NCBI GenBank assembly: GCA_037013495.1
Contig: CM072801.1
Coordinates: forward strand, 12,448,501 to 12,512,500
DNA length: 64,000 nucleotides
Source: Hippophae tibetana
Lineage: Eukaryota > Streptophyta > Magnoliopsida > Rosales > Elaeagnaceae
Direction of reading: 5' to 3'
Both the position numbers and the translations under genes were made by a program. Below, in pieces: positions 24,731-36,911 of the stretch. The notes under the pieces are model-generated. The model ran no database searches. It was not told the origin of the DNA and worked only from the letters and a program-made list of their open reading frames with translations. Every line of letters starts with the position of its first letter. The first letter of the stretch is position 1.

Positions 24731-24742
24731 TGGTATCAGAGC
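24731..24742 (+). other. Primer-binding site (initiator tRNA-Met)
   Basis: TGGTATCAGAGC, the standard Ty1/copia primer-binding site, two bases downstream of the 5' LTR. Confidence 0.9.
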
Positions 24743-24765
24743 CAATTTCAATTAAAGAAGCAGAA

Positions 24766-25480
24766 ATGTTAGGAGTCAAGATTGACATTGAGAAATTTGA
24801 TGAGAGAATCAATTTTGGCTTATGGTAAGTACAAGTCAAAGATTTGTTGATCCAATACAGGTTACACAAGGCGTTATAAGGAAAACCATCCCATATTACT
24901 TGTTTTGAGTCTAGTAAAACCGGCATAAGTGATGGAGATTGGGAAGATCTTAATCTAAGAGTTGCAAGTACAATTCAACTTTGTTTGGTCAAAAATATTC
25001 TTACAAATGTGTATGGAATATCTATGGCTAAAGAACTCTGGGAAAAGCTTGAAGAATTGTATTAGGCAAAAGGCGTATCAAATCAGGTGTATCTAAAGGA
25101 GAGTATGAATGAATGAACTATCATGTTTGACCATCTCAGTGTTCTCAATGGTATTGTCTCTGAATTGAAAACCATTGAAGTTAAACTTGATGATGGAGAT
25201 ATAACTTTAAGGCTCATATGGTCTCTTCCATCTTCTTATGAACACATGAAACTTGTCTTGATTCATGGAAAGGAGAAAATATTTTTTTCAAAAGTTACCA
25301 GCAAGATGTTTTCTAAAGAAAAAAAAATGAGTTATGGAAATAATGTTTCACTTGAAAACTCAACATTAGTAGCTGACAATCGAAAGAAAAAGAATTTCAT
25401 GAAAAGAAGATAATGTGCTTGGGGTGTGGACAATCTAGACACCTCAAAAGAAATTGTCTGAAGGGTGGAACTGATTTGAC
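24766..25480 (+). pseudogene. Decayed copia gag with CCHC zinc knuckle
   Basis: Translation from ATG 24766 gives KIDIEKFDERINFGLW and then a stop; the copia gag pattern continues in broken frames (IQLCLVKNILTNVYGI near 24970, then a 96-codon open stretch at 25123-25413). That stretch ends at TAA 25411. A CX2CX4HX4C knuckle (CLGCGQSRHLKRNC) follows from 25416 in a different frame. At least one nonsense change and one frameshift therefore break it. No protease or pol follows. Confidence 0.75.
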
Positions 25481-25916
25481 AATAAGCTCAAATATCGATG
25501 GTGATGCTAATAATATGTATGTTTTCAAAGACTATGGTAATGCTCTTTGAAAAGAGAATGTACATCCTCATGGTATGTCATTAGTCTCCAAATATTTTCA
25601 TGAAATATGGTGTGTTACTGCTAGCAAGTCCACAAGTTTGCACACGGGCATTGGCTTGATATAGATGCAAGGTGTGTGGTGGAAATGATGTCGATGGTTG
25701 AGGAACTCTTGGGAAAACCAGGTGTGAGAGTTGCACCATAAAATTTAGCAAATTTTTTTACATGAGCCAATGTTAAATTCTTAGAATTAGTGATTAATTC
25801 TAAGTGAGTGTACTTTTTTTGGTGAAGTATGATAATTCTTGGTGTAAAGAATTATGACTGTTGGAGTAAATAGTGTTGTAGCGGTAACTATGTTTATTTT
25901 TAATCAAGGTGGAGAT

Positions 25917-26470
25917 TGTTGTGATTGATTAAAAATAATATTGAGTTTGTTAGTCAAAGTAAGATGTGCTTAATTTAGAAGAAAATTCATGAAATGTGGT
26001 TTCCCATATTGTCAAAAATGGAGATGCTTAATCTTGTTTGAATGAATAATGTCAAAATTAGGTAGCCTAATTTTGACGAATGAAGAAATGTTTAACATAT
26101 GAAATCAGAACTTGAAGGCTATAAATATGACTTTATTTCTTCATTGTTAATTATCCAAAAAAATAGAGAAAAACTTGTATGATAAGCTTTTTGAGTGAGA
26201 ATTTTGTGGGAAAATTCTTCTCGACTTGTAATTACTTTTGTCTTTTAGGTGTGAAAAAATTAATGAGAATTTAATTGTAACAATTTTTCACATAGTGAAT
26301 TTTTTCTCTAGTTATCTTTTGACAACGAAAATAGTTTTTTTCTAATTTGAAGTTTACACTATAATTATTATGTTGTGTATTTTTTATTTCACTATTATTT
26401 GATATTCTACCGAGAAGAATCTTAGAAGGAAAAAATTATGATTATACCATTTGATGCAAATTTCTTAACA
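25917..26470 (+). repeat. 3' LTR of the short copia element
   Basis: Direct repeat partner of 24170-24728, beginning TGTTGTGATTGATTAAAA and ending CTTAACA. Confidence 0.85.
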
Positions 26471-27600
26471 ACACTTTTATGTTTAGCTATTAAAATTGAA
26501 AATAGTTGTTTCATGTTGTGATGCATTTGTTATTTTTTGGTAGGTATATAAGAAAGGGGATTTTTGTAAAGTGTATGAATCAGAGTATCTCACAGATGTG
26601 AGTTAACTTAGAAATTGATCCCCCAAAAATTAGTTTGGTCAATTTGTTACTATAATTTTTCTAACTTTATTAATTTGTTGCAATAATTTTTGTAACAATT
26701 TTATTATATTAATTTGATCAATTTAATACTCTAACTTCTTCAATTTGAAAATCTTGATTCTTTGAATGGTAGGTAATATATTTTTAAAATTAAAGAAACT
26801 GGGTACTATATTGATCAAATTGAAAAAAGATAATTATTAAATTAGGCAAGTTAAATTTGGGAATTAAATCTTTCAAAACAAAAGGTTGTGTAGCAAGGTC
26901 ATTTACCCTAATTTTGTAAGTACAAATTTTCAAAACTCTTTTGGTGGAAAAATGCGCAGGAAACAAACTACGTAATAATTTTCCTTTTTTGAAACGTAGA
27001 GACTACAACATCGGTATAAGCTGTTGGCTTCAGCTTCCTCCCACAAGTTTACTTTTGTTGTGCAGGCTCTCATGGATACTTCTGCACAAATCAAATGGGA
27101 GGTTGATCAGTATATAATCCAAGATGCTATGCCATTTATATTAACTCCAGGTTAGTATCATTTTCCTCTCTAATTATTACCCCAGCAAACTACTTTAATA
27201 AGTTACACATGTATTCTTCATTTTTAATGAATTTTTCATGAGTAACTTAGACGCGGTTTGTATGAGAGTTTGGTACTAGATATTCTAAATTGGTAAAAAA
27301 TTGAAGAAAAGTTTAAGAAAGGGTGTGTTTTAGAGACTTTATGTCTAAAAGAGGACATGTAAAAAAAACAAATTCAACTCACTTTAGCATTTATGCAAAA
27401 AAAAAAAAAAAAAAATCAATTGACTGACAATAGCTTCGCGGGCCGAATGCAGTGGACCAATACAAAAGCATGGGCCTTGCCCATTGACAGTTCCAACGCC
27501 AATTTTACTTACATCTCATAAAGTCTTTAAGTGCATAATGTTGACGAGGGTATTTGTGTTTTTAATCATCGTTTCTTTTTAAGGAAATTACATATTACAT
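26471..27600. other. Spacer with one splice-competent orphan exon
   Basis: AT-rich and unremarkable except for a more balanced patch at 26990-27180 that holds an exon-like segment, listed separately. There is an A-run near 27396. Confidence 0.35.
27066..27150 (+). other. Orphan exon-like segment
   Basis: Eighty-five bases sit between a good acceptor (TTTTGTTGTGCAG, ending 27065) and a plausible donor (CCAG|GTTAGT at 27151). They are open in one frame, starting ALMDTSAQIKWEVDQYI, with ATG at 27072. I do not recognise the protein. No partner exon was found within several kb on either side. It may be the first exon of a lost gene or a captured fragment. Confidence 0.25.
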
Positions 27601-28560
27601 ATAATATGACTTATTTAGAAATTAAAAATAAAATTCTAAAAGGTTTTGACTTGAATTATTTAACCACCATTTTATATATTTATTTTTAAATATTTTTAAT
27701 TAAAATAATAAACTATGGAAATAATAACTTAATTAATAAATAAAAACTAAAATTTTAAAAAAAATTAATTATGATTATTTAATCGTACATTCGTATCTTT
27801 TTTCAAAAAAATTATTTAAAAATAATGTTTTTGGATAATAAATAAATGATATAATAACTTAATTAGAAATTAGAAATTAAAATTCTAAAAGATTGTAGTT
27901 ATAATTATTTAATCACACGTTTATATCTTTTTTCAATACTTTTAATATAAATTAATTATTTTGAATAATAAATAGCAAACATAATAGCTTAACTAGAATT
28001 ATTTAATCACCACTTTATAATTTTTTTGATTATATTTCTTCCAAATTTTTATGTTAATTAAAATTAATTTTTTTGAGAACAGTAAATAAAAAATATAATG
28101 GCTTAGTTAAAAATTAAAAAAATAGAATTTCAAAACATTTCGGTTATGATTATTTAATTATTTTTTTAATTTTATTTTTATAAAATTTAAAAAATTATAG
28201 ATTATATATAATTATTTTGATGATATTTCAAATTTTTATGATTTTAATTAAAATTAATTCTTTTTTAAATAATAAATAATAATCATTAAAAACATGAATT
28301 TAAAAAAAACTTTAGTTTGAATTAATAATCGTGATTTCATAACTTATTTTTATATAAAATGAAAATAGTTACATATTACATATAGTTATTTCAGTCAAAA
28401 TTATTTTAACCTTTAATATTTTTAATTAAAATTAATTATTTGTAACATAATAATTAAATGACACAATCATTTATTTAAAAATGAAAAATTAGAATTACAA
28501 ATTTTTTTAGTTTTGATTATTTAATCACACATTGTTACTTTTTTTATAAAATTAATTTTT
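27601..28560 (+). repeat. Divergent AT-rich tandem array, about 120-130 bp period
   Basis: A motif close to ATAATAACTTAATTAGAAATT recurs at 27601, 27721, 27851, 27981 and 28095, then less clearly near 28280 and 28461. Each is followed about 35-60 bases on by a GATTATTTAATCACAC-like block, and then by ATTAAAATTAATT.TTT and AATAATAAAT. The copies differ heavily, so the array is old. Confidence 0.6.
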
Positions 28561-29767
28561 TTGGAGATCGCGTATACTTATTTTGATGCATTTTTAATGT
28601 TTTCATCCAAATCCTAATAATTATTGTATATCTAACTTACTAGATAATATGAGTATTATTTTTATTTTCTCAAATTTGATGTGACATTATTTGATTATTA
28701 TTTTTTTATATCAAACAATATTTAATATAATTTAAATATGTAGTTCAAAATGAGAGAAATAGAGTTTATTTAACAATTCGAGAATACAAAAAGGTTTGAA
28801 AAACAATAGACATCTTTGAGCCTAACTTTTTATTTTATTTTCATTTTTCGTTTGCCTTCAAATGTATAACTTTTAATGATATAAAAAGTAAGAAGTTATT
28901 GCATTATTTATGGTTAAGTTTTCATTTGTTTCAAAATATACGTAATAATTAGAAAATTTTTATTTATGAATATTTTTTAATTTTCTTTATAGATATGTTA
29001 CATATTTTTTATACTATTTATGAAACATTAATAAAAAAAATTTCTTATTTGTTTATTATGGTTGATTTTTTACAATATTATTTTCAAATATTCAAATATA
29101 GTAAAAAAAATAACACTATTAAAAATATACAGCATATTATTTCTTTATAAGATTAATAATTATTTTCACATTTTATTCAAAATATTGTCATAAAAATATA
29201 TTATAATAAATATAAATATTTTTCTATTTAATTTACAAATGTAAATTTTCACGTGCAACACAGTACTGATGATTAGTTATTATGAACATATATTTTTACA
29301 TTATAAAAAGTATACATTTTTGAATATGTTTAAAACATAAATTTTTTAAGTTATATATAAAAAAAAACTGTGTTATGCATATTAGTTAAAAATTAAATTT
29401 TATTTATTTAAGAGTTACGTGTCTCAAGTAGACCTAATTATTATTATATGTGTTTCATTGTGCAAGCCACGTTTCTGATAACCTCTACCATCATAAAGTT
29501 AAAGTTTGTTACCCATTAACCTAGCCGAATTTGTAGATAATTTGTTCAGCATCATCGTCATCATTAAACTGGTGATAGCGAAAATGGCTACATTATTAAA
29601 TTATGATGAATTAGGTAACTACAAACGAACATGAAACATAAAGCTAGCTAGGTATTTATTATTTAAGAAATAGTAATTTTCAAACTCACTTAGAAATAGG
29701 GTTTATCTACTACCTGTGATAAACTTTTGGCTATTACACATACAAGTAGGAATGAATAACTTTTTAA

Positions 29768-29809
<42 letters not shown>

Positions 29810-30695
29810 GAGAAAAAAAAAAGAAAAGAATGAATACCTAGTTACCTATTTTGAAAAGGTCTGTTTTAAACCTAATATCACTTTATAAGAATATTAAATT
29901 GAAGTTAGGGAGGTGAATTTATACCCTACGAATCGAAATCTATAGAAAAATTTGGATTTTAACACCGGTTGGAAATATCCTTATGGGGATGTGATTGAGT
30001 TGATAATTAGTTAATTACTATCTATGATATGCCTATTCATCGATAATTTTTTTTTATAATTTTTTTAAAATATATTATATATTTGTAAAATTTTAGATTT
30101 AAATAGAATGTATTTTGATCAATAAATTAATATTTTATTTATGTAAATGTATAATAATAATAATATGAGACAATAATTGTTCTAATAATTATTAAACTAG
30201 CCAAATGAATAATTTAATTATAAGTATAACTTATATTCTAAATTGTAAACTTATTAATTTTAATTACATAATAAATAAATATATTTGGGAATTCATGAAT
30301 ATTAGTTATTAAAGATTTAATTTATTTGTAAATAATTATGAACTACTATCAATCTTCCTAATTGGGTAAAATGATTTTTGAGACACCTAACAATTCAAAT
30401 ACATAAATGCCATTGGAATTTACAAGCAATTAGTATCACAAATTCTCCAACATCTATCAATCCTAACATTGCAACTAATGTAAAACTAACGCTCACTTGA
30501 GTATATATAATAACTTGTTTATTATATGTTTGACATTAGTTATATCTCTACCATATTTAGCTTTTCTCCTATACAAATTGTAAAGATTATAAGTGTTAGT
30601 TATTTTGGTTATAAAATATTTACCTATAAATTTATTTTTAAGCTCGTTATCAAGTCTATCAAGCAAAATTGAATAAACATCAAAATTTTAGATAA
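28561..30695. other. AT-rich spacer with an AAT microsatellite
   Basis: Very AT-rich, with no supported gene. It holds the AAT run listed separately and short AATAAT runs near 30150. Confidence 0.5.
29768..29808 (+). repeat. (AAT)n microsatellite
   Basis: About 13-14 uninterrupted AAT units. Confidence 0.9.
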
Positions 30696-30703
30696 TCACA
30701 TTT

Positions 30704-31113
30704 AGAGATGGGCAAAAAACCCACGGGTTTGGTTTTTAATTAGTAAATTTTGGAGACGAAGACAATTTTGGATAAAAATTGAACATGAAATAACGGGTAT
30801 GGTTCGGTTACGGTTATACTAAAAACCGTACCCACTCGTACCAGAAATTAATTATATTTAATTAATTAATTTATATATTTAATAAATTTAATTATATATT
30901 AAATTATAAATCAAAAATTAATTATATATATTTAATAAATTTAATTATATTTTTTCAGGTTTTTTTGTTTTTTTTCATAACCGCCCGAACCGTTACCCGC
31001 GGGTAAAAAAACCGTCTTCAAACCGTAACGGTTTTCGGGTATATGTTTTATAATTCGGTTCGAAGACAGTTATATCAAAAACCGTCCTCACCCACCCTCG
31101 TGCCCATTCCTAG
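30704..31113. mobile_element. Non-autonomous hAT-type MITE
   Basis: This 410-bp element is bounded by an exact 8-bp direct repeat TCACATTT (30696-30703 and 31114-31121), the target-duplication length of hAT transposons. The ends are short imperfect inverted repeats: AGAGATGGGCA on the left, and TGCCCATTCCTAG on the right. Near both ends are many short ACGGTT/AACCGT and ACCCGCGGG-like motifs in inverted orientation, like hAT subterminal binding sites. No transposase is encoded. Confidence 0.85.
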
Positions 31114-31392
31114 TCACATTTCAAGTATATTTATTAAAACTATAACATATAGTATTGCACTCACGCATTTGATATCACATATTTATAAATCTGGAATTAT
31201 TTTTGTTGCTAAAATATTTATGCTAAAATATAGAATAAAATATATCTTAAAACATTAGATAAAATATACTCTAAATCATAATTGAAATCTTTAGCCTAAA
31301 ATGTAGCATAAAATATATTTAAAGAATATTTTTTTAAATAGGAATCTTTATGATTAATGATTTTATTTTAAAAGAAATCTTATTTAAATATG

Positions 31393-31525
31393 AGTTTTCT
31401 TAATTAGTAAGTATTACTAATTCTATTTGTAATAGAAAAAATATTTATCAATTATATAAGAGTCTTCTTAATTAACGAGTATTACTAATCCTATTTGTAA
31501 TAAAAAATATATTTATCAATTACAT
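31393..31525 (+). repeat. Two tandem copies of a 67-bp unit
   Basis: The blocks TCTTAATTA..GAGTATTACTAAT, CTATTTGTAATA and TATTTATCAATTA occur twice in succession, starting near 31393 and 31460. Confidence 0.7.
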
Positions 31526-31589
31526 CAGATTAAAGATTTTAATTTTTTCTATAAATAAAACTCATTGCTCATTGTTTCAATCAACCATA

Positions 31590-32384
31590 CAAGAATATTA
31601 TTCTCTTCTTCTTAATCTCTCTCTTGTTTTGCAAATATAATATCATAATTATTTAAGTTTCTTTATTTAATTAATCTATCAAATATTGATGGTTATGTTT
31701 GATTAATTAATAAGCCTAATTAGTTTATGATATTTTGATAATATGTTCTTATAGTTTCTTCTTTATTTTTATTTTTGAATTATTAGATCAAATAATTGTG
31801 TTTGTTATATCATAATTATTTGATTTGGTCATTAATCTTTAAAGAAACTATTTTTATTGAGCACAAGCTTAATCTTTTTTCTCTAAGATTTGCTAGTTGA
31901 TTTGATTTGAGTGACATATGTTTTGAATCGTTTAGTTATGATTATTCATTATTAAATCGATTTTGGAACACACATAGAAACTTGTGGTTTTTATGCTAAC
32001 CCTTTTGTAGTTGATTCGTGAACGTATTTGATTAACGAAAAATTTATTTGAAAACCGCTAATGCTAATATTAGAAATTGTGAAAACAGAATAGTGACTCA
32101 TAAGTAAGGTAAATTGGGACATTATCCTAAGGAGGATAACATAAGATCAAGTTTGTACTTGAATATATTTTTTCATAGTGGAAAGTTAGGTGACCTGGTA
32201 GACCAGTGATTTTCCCCTTAAGTCATGGTAGGTTATTTCCACCTAAAAATACCATGTATTATTATTTTATTTCCGCACTTTATTCTTATATGCAATTGCA
32301 TGTCTGCACGTTTTGTTTAGATCATTAGATTATAAATTGATAAAAATTAAAAATAACTTATTCATCTTAAGTCATGGTAGGTTA
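31590..32384 (+). repeat. Dispersed LTR-like repeat, copy A (interrupted)
   Basis: The stretch resembles 60340-61060 over most of its length, in the same order. Shared blocks include ATTTAAGTTTCTTT, TTAGATCAAATAATTGT, ATCATAATTATTTGATTTGG and ATTCATTATT.AATC. A TATA-like TCTATAAATAAAAC lies just upstream near 31548. The 3' part runs into the 148-bp repeats that resume after the copia insertion at 37846. I infer an old solo LTR of a retrotransposon not otherwise present here. Confidence 0.55.
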
Positions 32385-32537
32385 AGTTAAAATATACTGA
32401 AAATATGTTTATTTAATCTTAATTACAATGAATGATAATACAAGTATAAATACAGGCAAATAGGAATCTGCTTTTTAGGAAAAGTGCTTATATTAGTTGT
32501 ATACAACTAATATACCACTAATAATAATTTATTAACA
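32385..32537 (-). repeat. 3' LTR of the copia element
   Basis: Length 153 bp, unusually short for Ty1/copia. A 26-bp perfect palindrome at 32489-32514 has the core TTAGTTGTATACAACTAA. In the element's own direction the LTR begins TGTTAATAAA and ends TTTTAACT, so the 3' end is not the canonical CA. Confidence 0.95.
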
Positions 32538-32549
32538 CTCCCCCTCAAG
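32538..32549 (-). other. Polypurine tract
   Basis: CTTGAGGGGGAG on the minus strand, directly next to the 3' LTR; this is the plus-strand primer site typical of copia elements. Confidence 0.9.
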
Positions 32550-35500
32550 TTGGCGCATAGATATCGATCATGCCCAACTTGCTTAATGAACCATATAATG
32601 CCTTCTTAGAAACTCCTTTGGTAAGCATATCTGCAAGTTGCTCTTCAGTGGGAACAAAAGGAAAACTAATCAGTTTGGCATCTAGCTTTTCTTTTATAAA
32701 GTGACGATCAACCTCTACATGCTTAGTGCGATCATGTTGTACTGGATTTTGTGATATATCAATGGCTGCCTGATTGTCGCAATACAATTGCATAGTATTT
32801 TTGAGTTCGAAACCCAAATCAGATAACAAAGTTCTTATCCATAGTAATTCACAAATCCCATGAGCCATACCTCTATACTTGGCCTCAGCACTAGATCGCG
32901 CCACTACTTTCTGTTTCTTACTTTTCCATGTAACTAAATTTCCACCCACAAAGGTGAAATAGCCCGATGTTGACTTTCTATCTGTAATACTTCCTGTCCA
33001 ATCTGCATCTGTGAAGCCACAGACTTCAAGATGATTGTTGTGTTTAGAGAACATTACTCCCCTTCCTGGAGCCGATTTCAAATACCTTAAAATTCTCAAA
33101 ACAGCATTCATGTGGTTCTCACTTGGGTTATGCATGAACTGACTCACCACACTTACTGCATATGCAACATCTGGTCTAGTATGAGCCAAGTAAATCAAAC
33201 GCCCAACCAATCTCTGATAGCGAGCTCGATCAGTTGGTATCTGATCTGGATACTCTACTAAACAATGGTTTTGCTCAATATGAGTGTCAATAGGTTTGCA
33301 ATCCAACATACCTGTCTCTGTTAGCAGATCAATAATGTACTTCCTTTGACACAGATATATTCCTTCTCTTCCCCTAGCTACCTCAATTCCTAAGAAGTAC
33401 TTTAGTTCACCTAAGTCCTTCATCTTGAATTCAGAGGCTAGTTGTCTTTGTAATTTATCCATCTCAACAGTATCATCACCAGTGATTACCATATCATCAA
33501 CATAAATTATTAGGGTTGTTACCTTCCCTCGTTGATGTTTGAGAAATAGAGTGTGGTCTGAATTACTCTGTCTGTAACCAACCTTTTGCATGAACTGTGA
33601 GAATCTTCCAAACCAGGCTCGAGGGGATTGCTTGAGACCATACAAAGACTTCCTTAGTTTGCATACAAAATTACCAGGAGAATCAACTACATACCCAGGT
33701 GGAAGACTCATGTATACTTCCTCGGCTAATTCTCCATGAAGAAACACATTCTTGACATCAAACTGCCGTAGTGGCAAGTTTAGATTAGCGGCAAGTGAGA
33801 GCAAAACCCGAATGGTGTTCATTTTGGCAACAGGAGCAAAGGTCTCATCGTAGTCTACACCATACGTTTGAGTAAACCCTTTTGCTACAAGACGAGCTTT
33901 ATACCGATTTATAGTTCCATCACCATTATGTTTTATAGTAAACACCCATCGACAACCAACTGCCTTTTCCCTTGCGGTGGTGGCACCAGTTGCCAAGTAT
34001 CATTCTTCTGTAACGCCTCCATCTCTTCAGCCATTGCCTTTCTCCATATTGGATCTCCCAACGCATCCTGCACTTTGTTAGGTACTGATACACCAGATAT
34101 TTGATTCACAAATGATTCATATGACTTAGATAATCTTTTAGTGGACATGTAATTGGCTACTAGGTATTTTGATTTTGCATGAATATTTGGTTCATACCTT
34201 TTGGCTGGTTGACCTCGAGTAGACCTGTTGGGTAACACATATTGTCTAACATTAGACTCAATGTTATTAGTATCAGTGGGTATACATACCTCAGATGAGT
34301 GACCTTCAATACCAGGGAGTTGTTGATCATGGGTAGGAGTAATGCCTGAGGGAACAGTTGTGTCTTCCACTTCATTTGCTGTAAGCGAATTTGGTGCTTG
34401 ACTACTTGGAGCATCTGCTTCTGCAATGATTGGTGATTATTCTAATGCCTCCCTCTCACCATGATACAGTTCTTCGAAATATGTATTCTCCCCCTGACGA
34501 GCAGTATCATGTGAGGAAAAATAACTCGTGTCCTCAAAGAAGGTAACATCCATAGTGACATAGTACTTTCTGGTTGGTGGATGGAAGCACTTGTACCCTT
34601 TTTGATAACTTCCATAACCAATAAACACACATTTAATTGCCCGAGCATCTAATTTAGACCTTTGATTTTTAGGAACATGCACAAAAACAACACAACCAAA
34701 TACACGGGTAGGGAGATTATGAAAGGATGATAAGGAGACGTAAGATGCGAGAATTTGGAATGAGATTTTTCCGTTAAGGACACTAGACGGGAGACGATTG
34801 ATGAGATGGGCGGAAGCTTGTACAGCATCACCCCAAAGGTTTTTTGGCATATAAGCACTAAATAAGAGTGCACGAGCCATATCAAGTAAATGACGATTTT
34901 TTCTTTCAGACACTCCATTTTGTTCCGGTGTTTGCGGACAAATAGTTTGGTGAATAATCCCATGTGTTTTGAAAAAATCTTGAAAAACATGATTAACATA
35001 TTCCCCCCCATTGTTAGAAAGGAGGATCTGAATGATGCCATTGTATTGTGTTTGAATGAGGCTATGAAAATTTTGAAAAACTGAAAAAACTTCATCTTTT
35101 GTTCTAAGAAGAGAGATCCACGATAACCTTGTACAATCATCGATAAACGAAACAAAATATCTCATACCCGATATAGTGGGCTCTTTAGATGGTCCCCAAA
35201 CATCAGAATGAATTAATTCAAAAGGAATAGTACTTTTATTAGAAATACTAGGAGAATAAGTAATACGATGGCTCTTGGCCAAAACACAAGTCTCACAATG
35301 TAAAACAGTCTCACTAACACCAATAAATAAAGTAGGCATGGTTTTTTTCATAAGACTAAAAGATGGATGCCCTAAGCGGCGATGCCACAACCAAATTTCA
35401 CTTAGCTTATCGGAACTAGAAGTCAATGCAGTGCGTGCCCGTGCTCCTGGTTTCTCCCCTCCGTAGTTCTGATCTAAACGGAACAACCTGTCCCTCAGAT

Positions 35501-36872
35501 ACCCTCGACCAATTATTTCCCTGGTAAGAAGGTCCTGAAAAATCACATATATAGGATAAAAGGTTACAGAACATTTAGACTCAATATTTAACTGTGGGAC
35601 AGATATTAAGTGATGAGATAAGTCAGGTACATATAAAACATTATGAAGCTGTAAAGATGGAGTGATATGAACTGACCTCTTTCCTAAGACAGGAAAGGCC
35701 TCACCATTAGCATTTGTAACATAAGACACTGGTGGGGGAGATAACTCATTAAAATAAGATTTATCATAGGTCATATGATCAGATGCACCAGAATCAATAA
35801 TCCAAGTATTAGACCCAACAGAGTGAGACACATTTAAGGTCATACCAATCTTACCACGACCAGCTATTGAAGCTGTAGGGATACCTCCACATTCCATAGG
35901 ATGATTCTGTCCATAGTATTCTGGTTCTTGGACAATTTGCACTGCAGCTGCTTTTGCTTTAGAATGATACCCCTGTTGTCGTTTTGGTTTCAAGTGTGGA
36001 TGCAGTTTCCAACAACTCTCACGAAGATGCCCATGTCCATTGCAATAAGAGCAGTGAGAATGATGGCGATTGGGAAAGCCTGGTGGAGGTCCCTGTTGAT
36101 GTAGTGGAACTGAATTTTACTGCTGGAGACAAGGTGCCTTTGATTTGGCTTGAATAGCTAGACTTGATACCTCAACTTGTGCCTGATGAAGACTTTCCTG
36201 CTGAGATTCGTCTTTATGAATGTATGTAAAGGCAGTAGTCAAGCTTGGAGGGTCTGACATTCAAAGCAATTCGCCTTTAGCACTATTATGTTTGGTATCA
36301 AGGCCTCTTAAAAAGGCATGTACTCGTTCAAGCTTCTTCTCCTTCTGGTACCACAGAATATCTTCTGGATTTTTAATTTTGCATGGGCGTTTTTGATCAA
36401 TTTCAGCCCATACATTTTTCAGCTTGGTAAAAAATAGAGATACTGGTTGCCCATTCTGCTGCATACCAGCAGCTTTGCACACGAGTTCATGAACTTGAAT
36501 AAAGTCATACTCATTTGTATAAAGTTCGCTTAAGGTATTTCATATGGACTCAGCAGTTTCACATTCTTCCACCATTTGTAATATATCATCAGTGATGGCT
36601 CTAAATAGAATTGACATTACAAAGCCATCATCATCTTCCCACCTAGTATAAGCTTCTATATCATCTTGACTAGGAGCCCTGATTGATCCAGATACATGTC
36701 CCATCTTATGCATCCCACGAAGATAAACAGACATAACTTTTTTCCATGTTCGAAAATTTGTACCATTAAGTTTAGTACCCCCGAAAGAACCAATTTCTGA
36801 ACTCTTAACAGAAACTTCAAAATTTGGAACCTCATGAATTCTGGAAACTTGATGTTGTCTTGAATCTTCCAT
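32545..36872 (-). pseudogene. Copia gag-pol polyprotein, disabled
   Basis: The frame begins at ATG 36872 and ends at TAA 32545. Domains in order: gag (36872 to about 36130); CCHC knuckle CSYCNGHGHLRESC (near 36050); protease with WIIDSGASDHMT; integrase HHCC zinc site (HRRLGHPSF, then CETCVLAKSHR); integrase core; RT with catalytic YVDD; RNase H with TDADW, SSAEAKYRG and the LYCDNQAA block. Four in-frame stops break it: near 36538 (a TGA where TGG is expected), 36261, about 36118, and 34437. A one-base loss in an A-run near 33966 shifts the frame just before the RT segment. The second integrase catalytic Asp is Asn (SNNGGEY instead of the family's SDNGGEY). No functional polyprotein is expected. 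Confidence 0.95.
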
Positions 36873-36911
36873 TGAAATAATAAAAATATATTGTGTAGCG
36901 GAATAAAAATT

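Larger units (their letters stand above)
24170..26470 (+). mobile_element. Non-autonomous Ty1/copia-type element with both LTRs
   Basis: The element is 2301 bp. The LTRs are 24170-24728 (559 bp) and 25917-26470 (554 bp), each beginning TGTT and ending AACA. A perfect tRNA-iMet primer-binding site TGGTATCAGAGC lies at 24731-24742, two bases after the 5' LTR, and a purine-rich tract AAGGTGGAG lies just before the 3' LTR. Only 1188 bp lie between the LTRs, holding a decayed gag with a zinc knuckle. Protease, integrase and RT are absent, so it could move only with proteins from another element. The LTRs differ by many substitutions and indels, so insertion is old. A clean 5-bp target duplication was not found (flanks ATGAC and ACACT). 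Confidence 0.85.

Noticed and set aside
31043-31258. 71-codon plus-strand frame
   Set aside because: It begins inside the hAT MITE and runs through its right end; not a gene.
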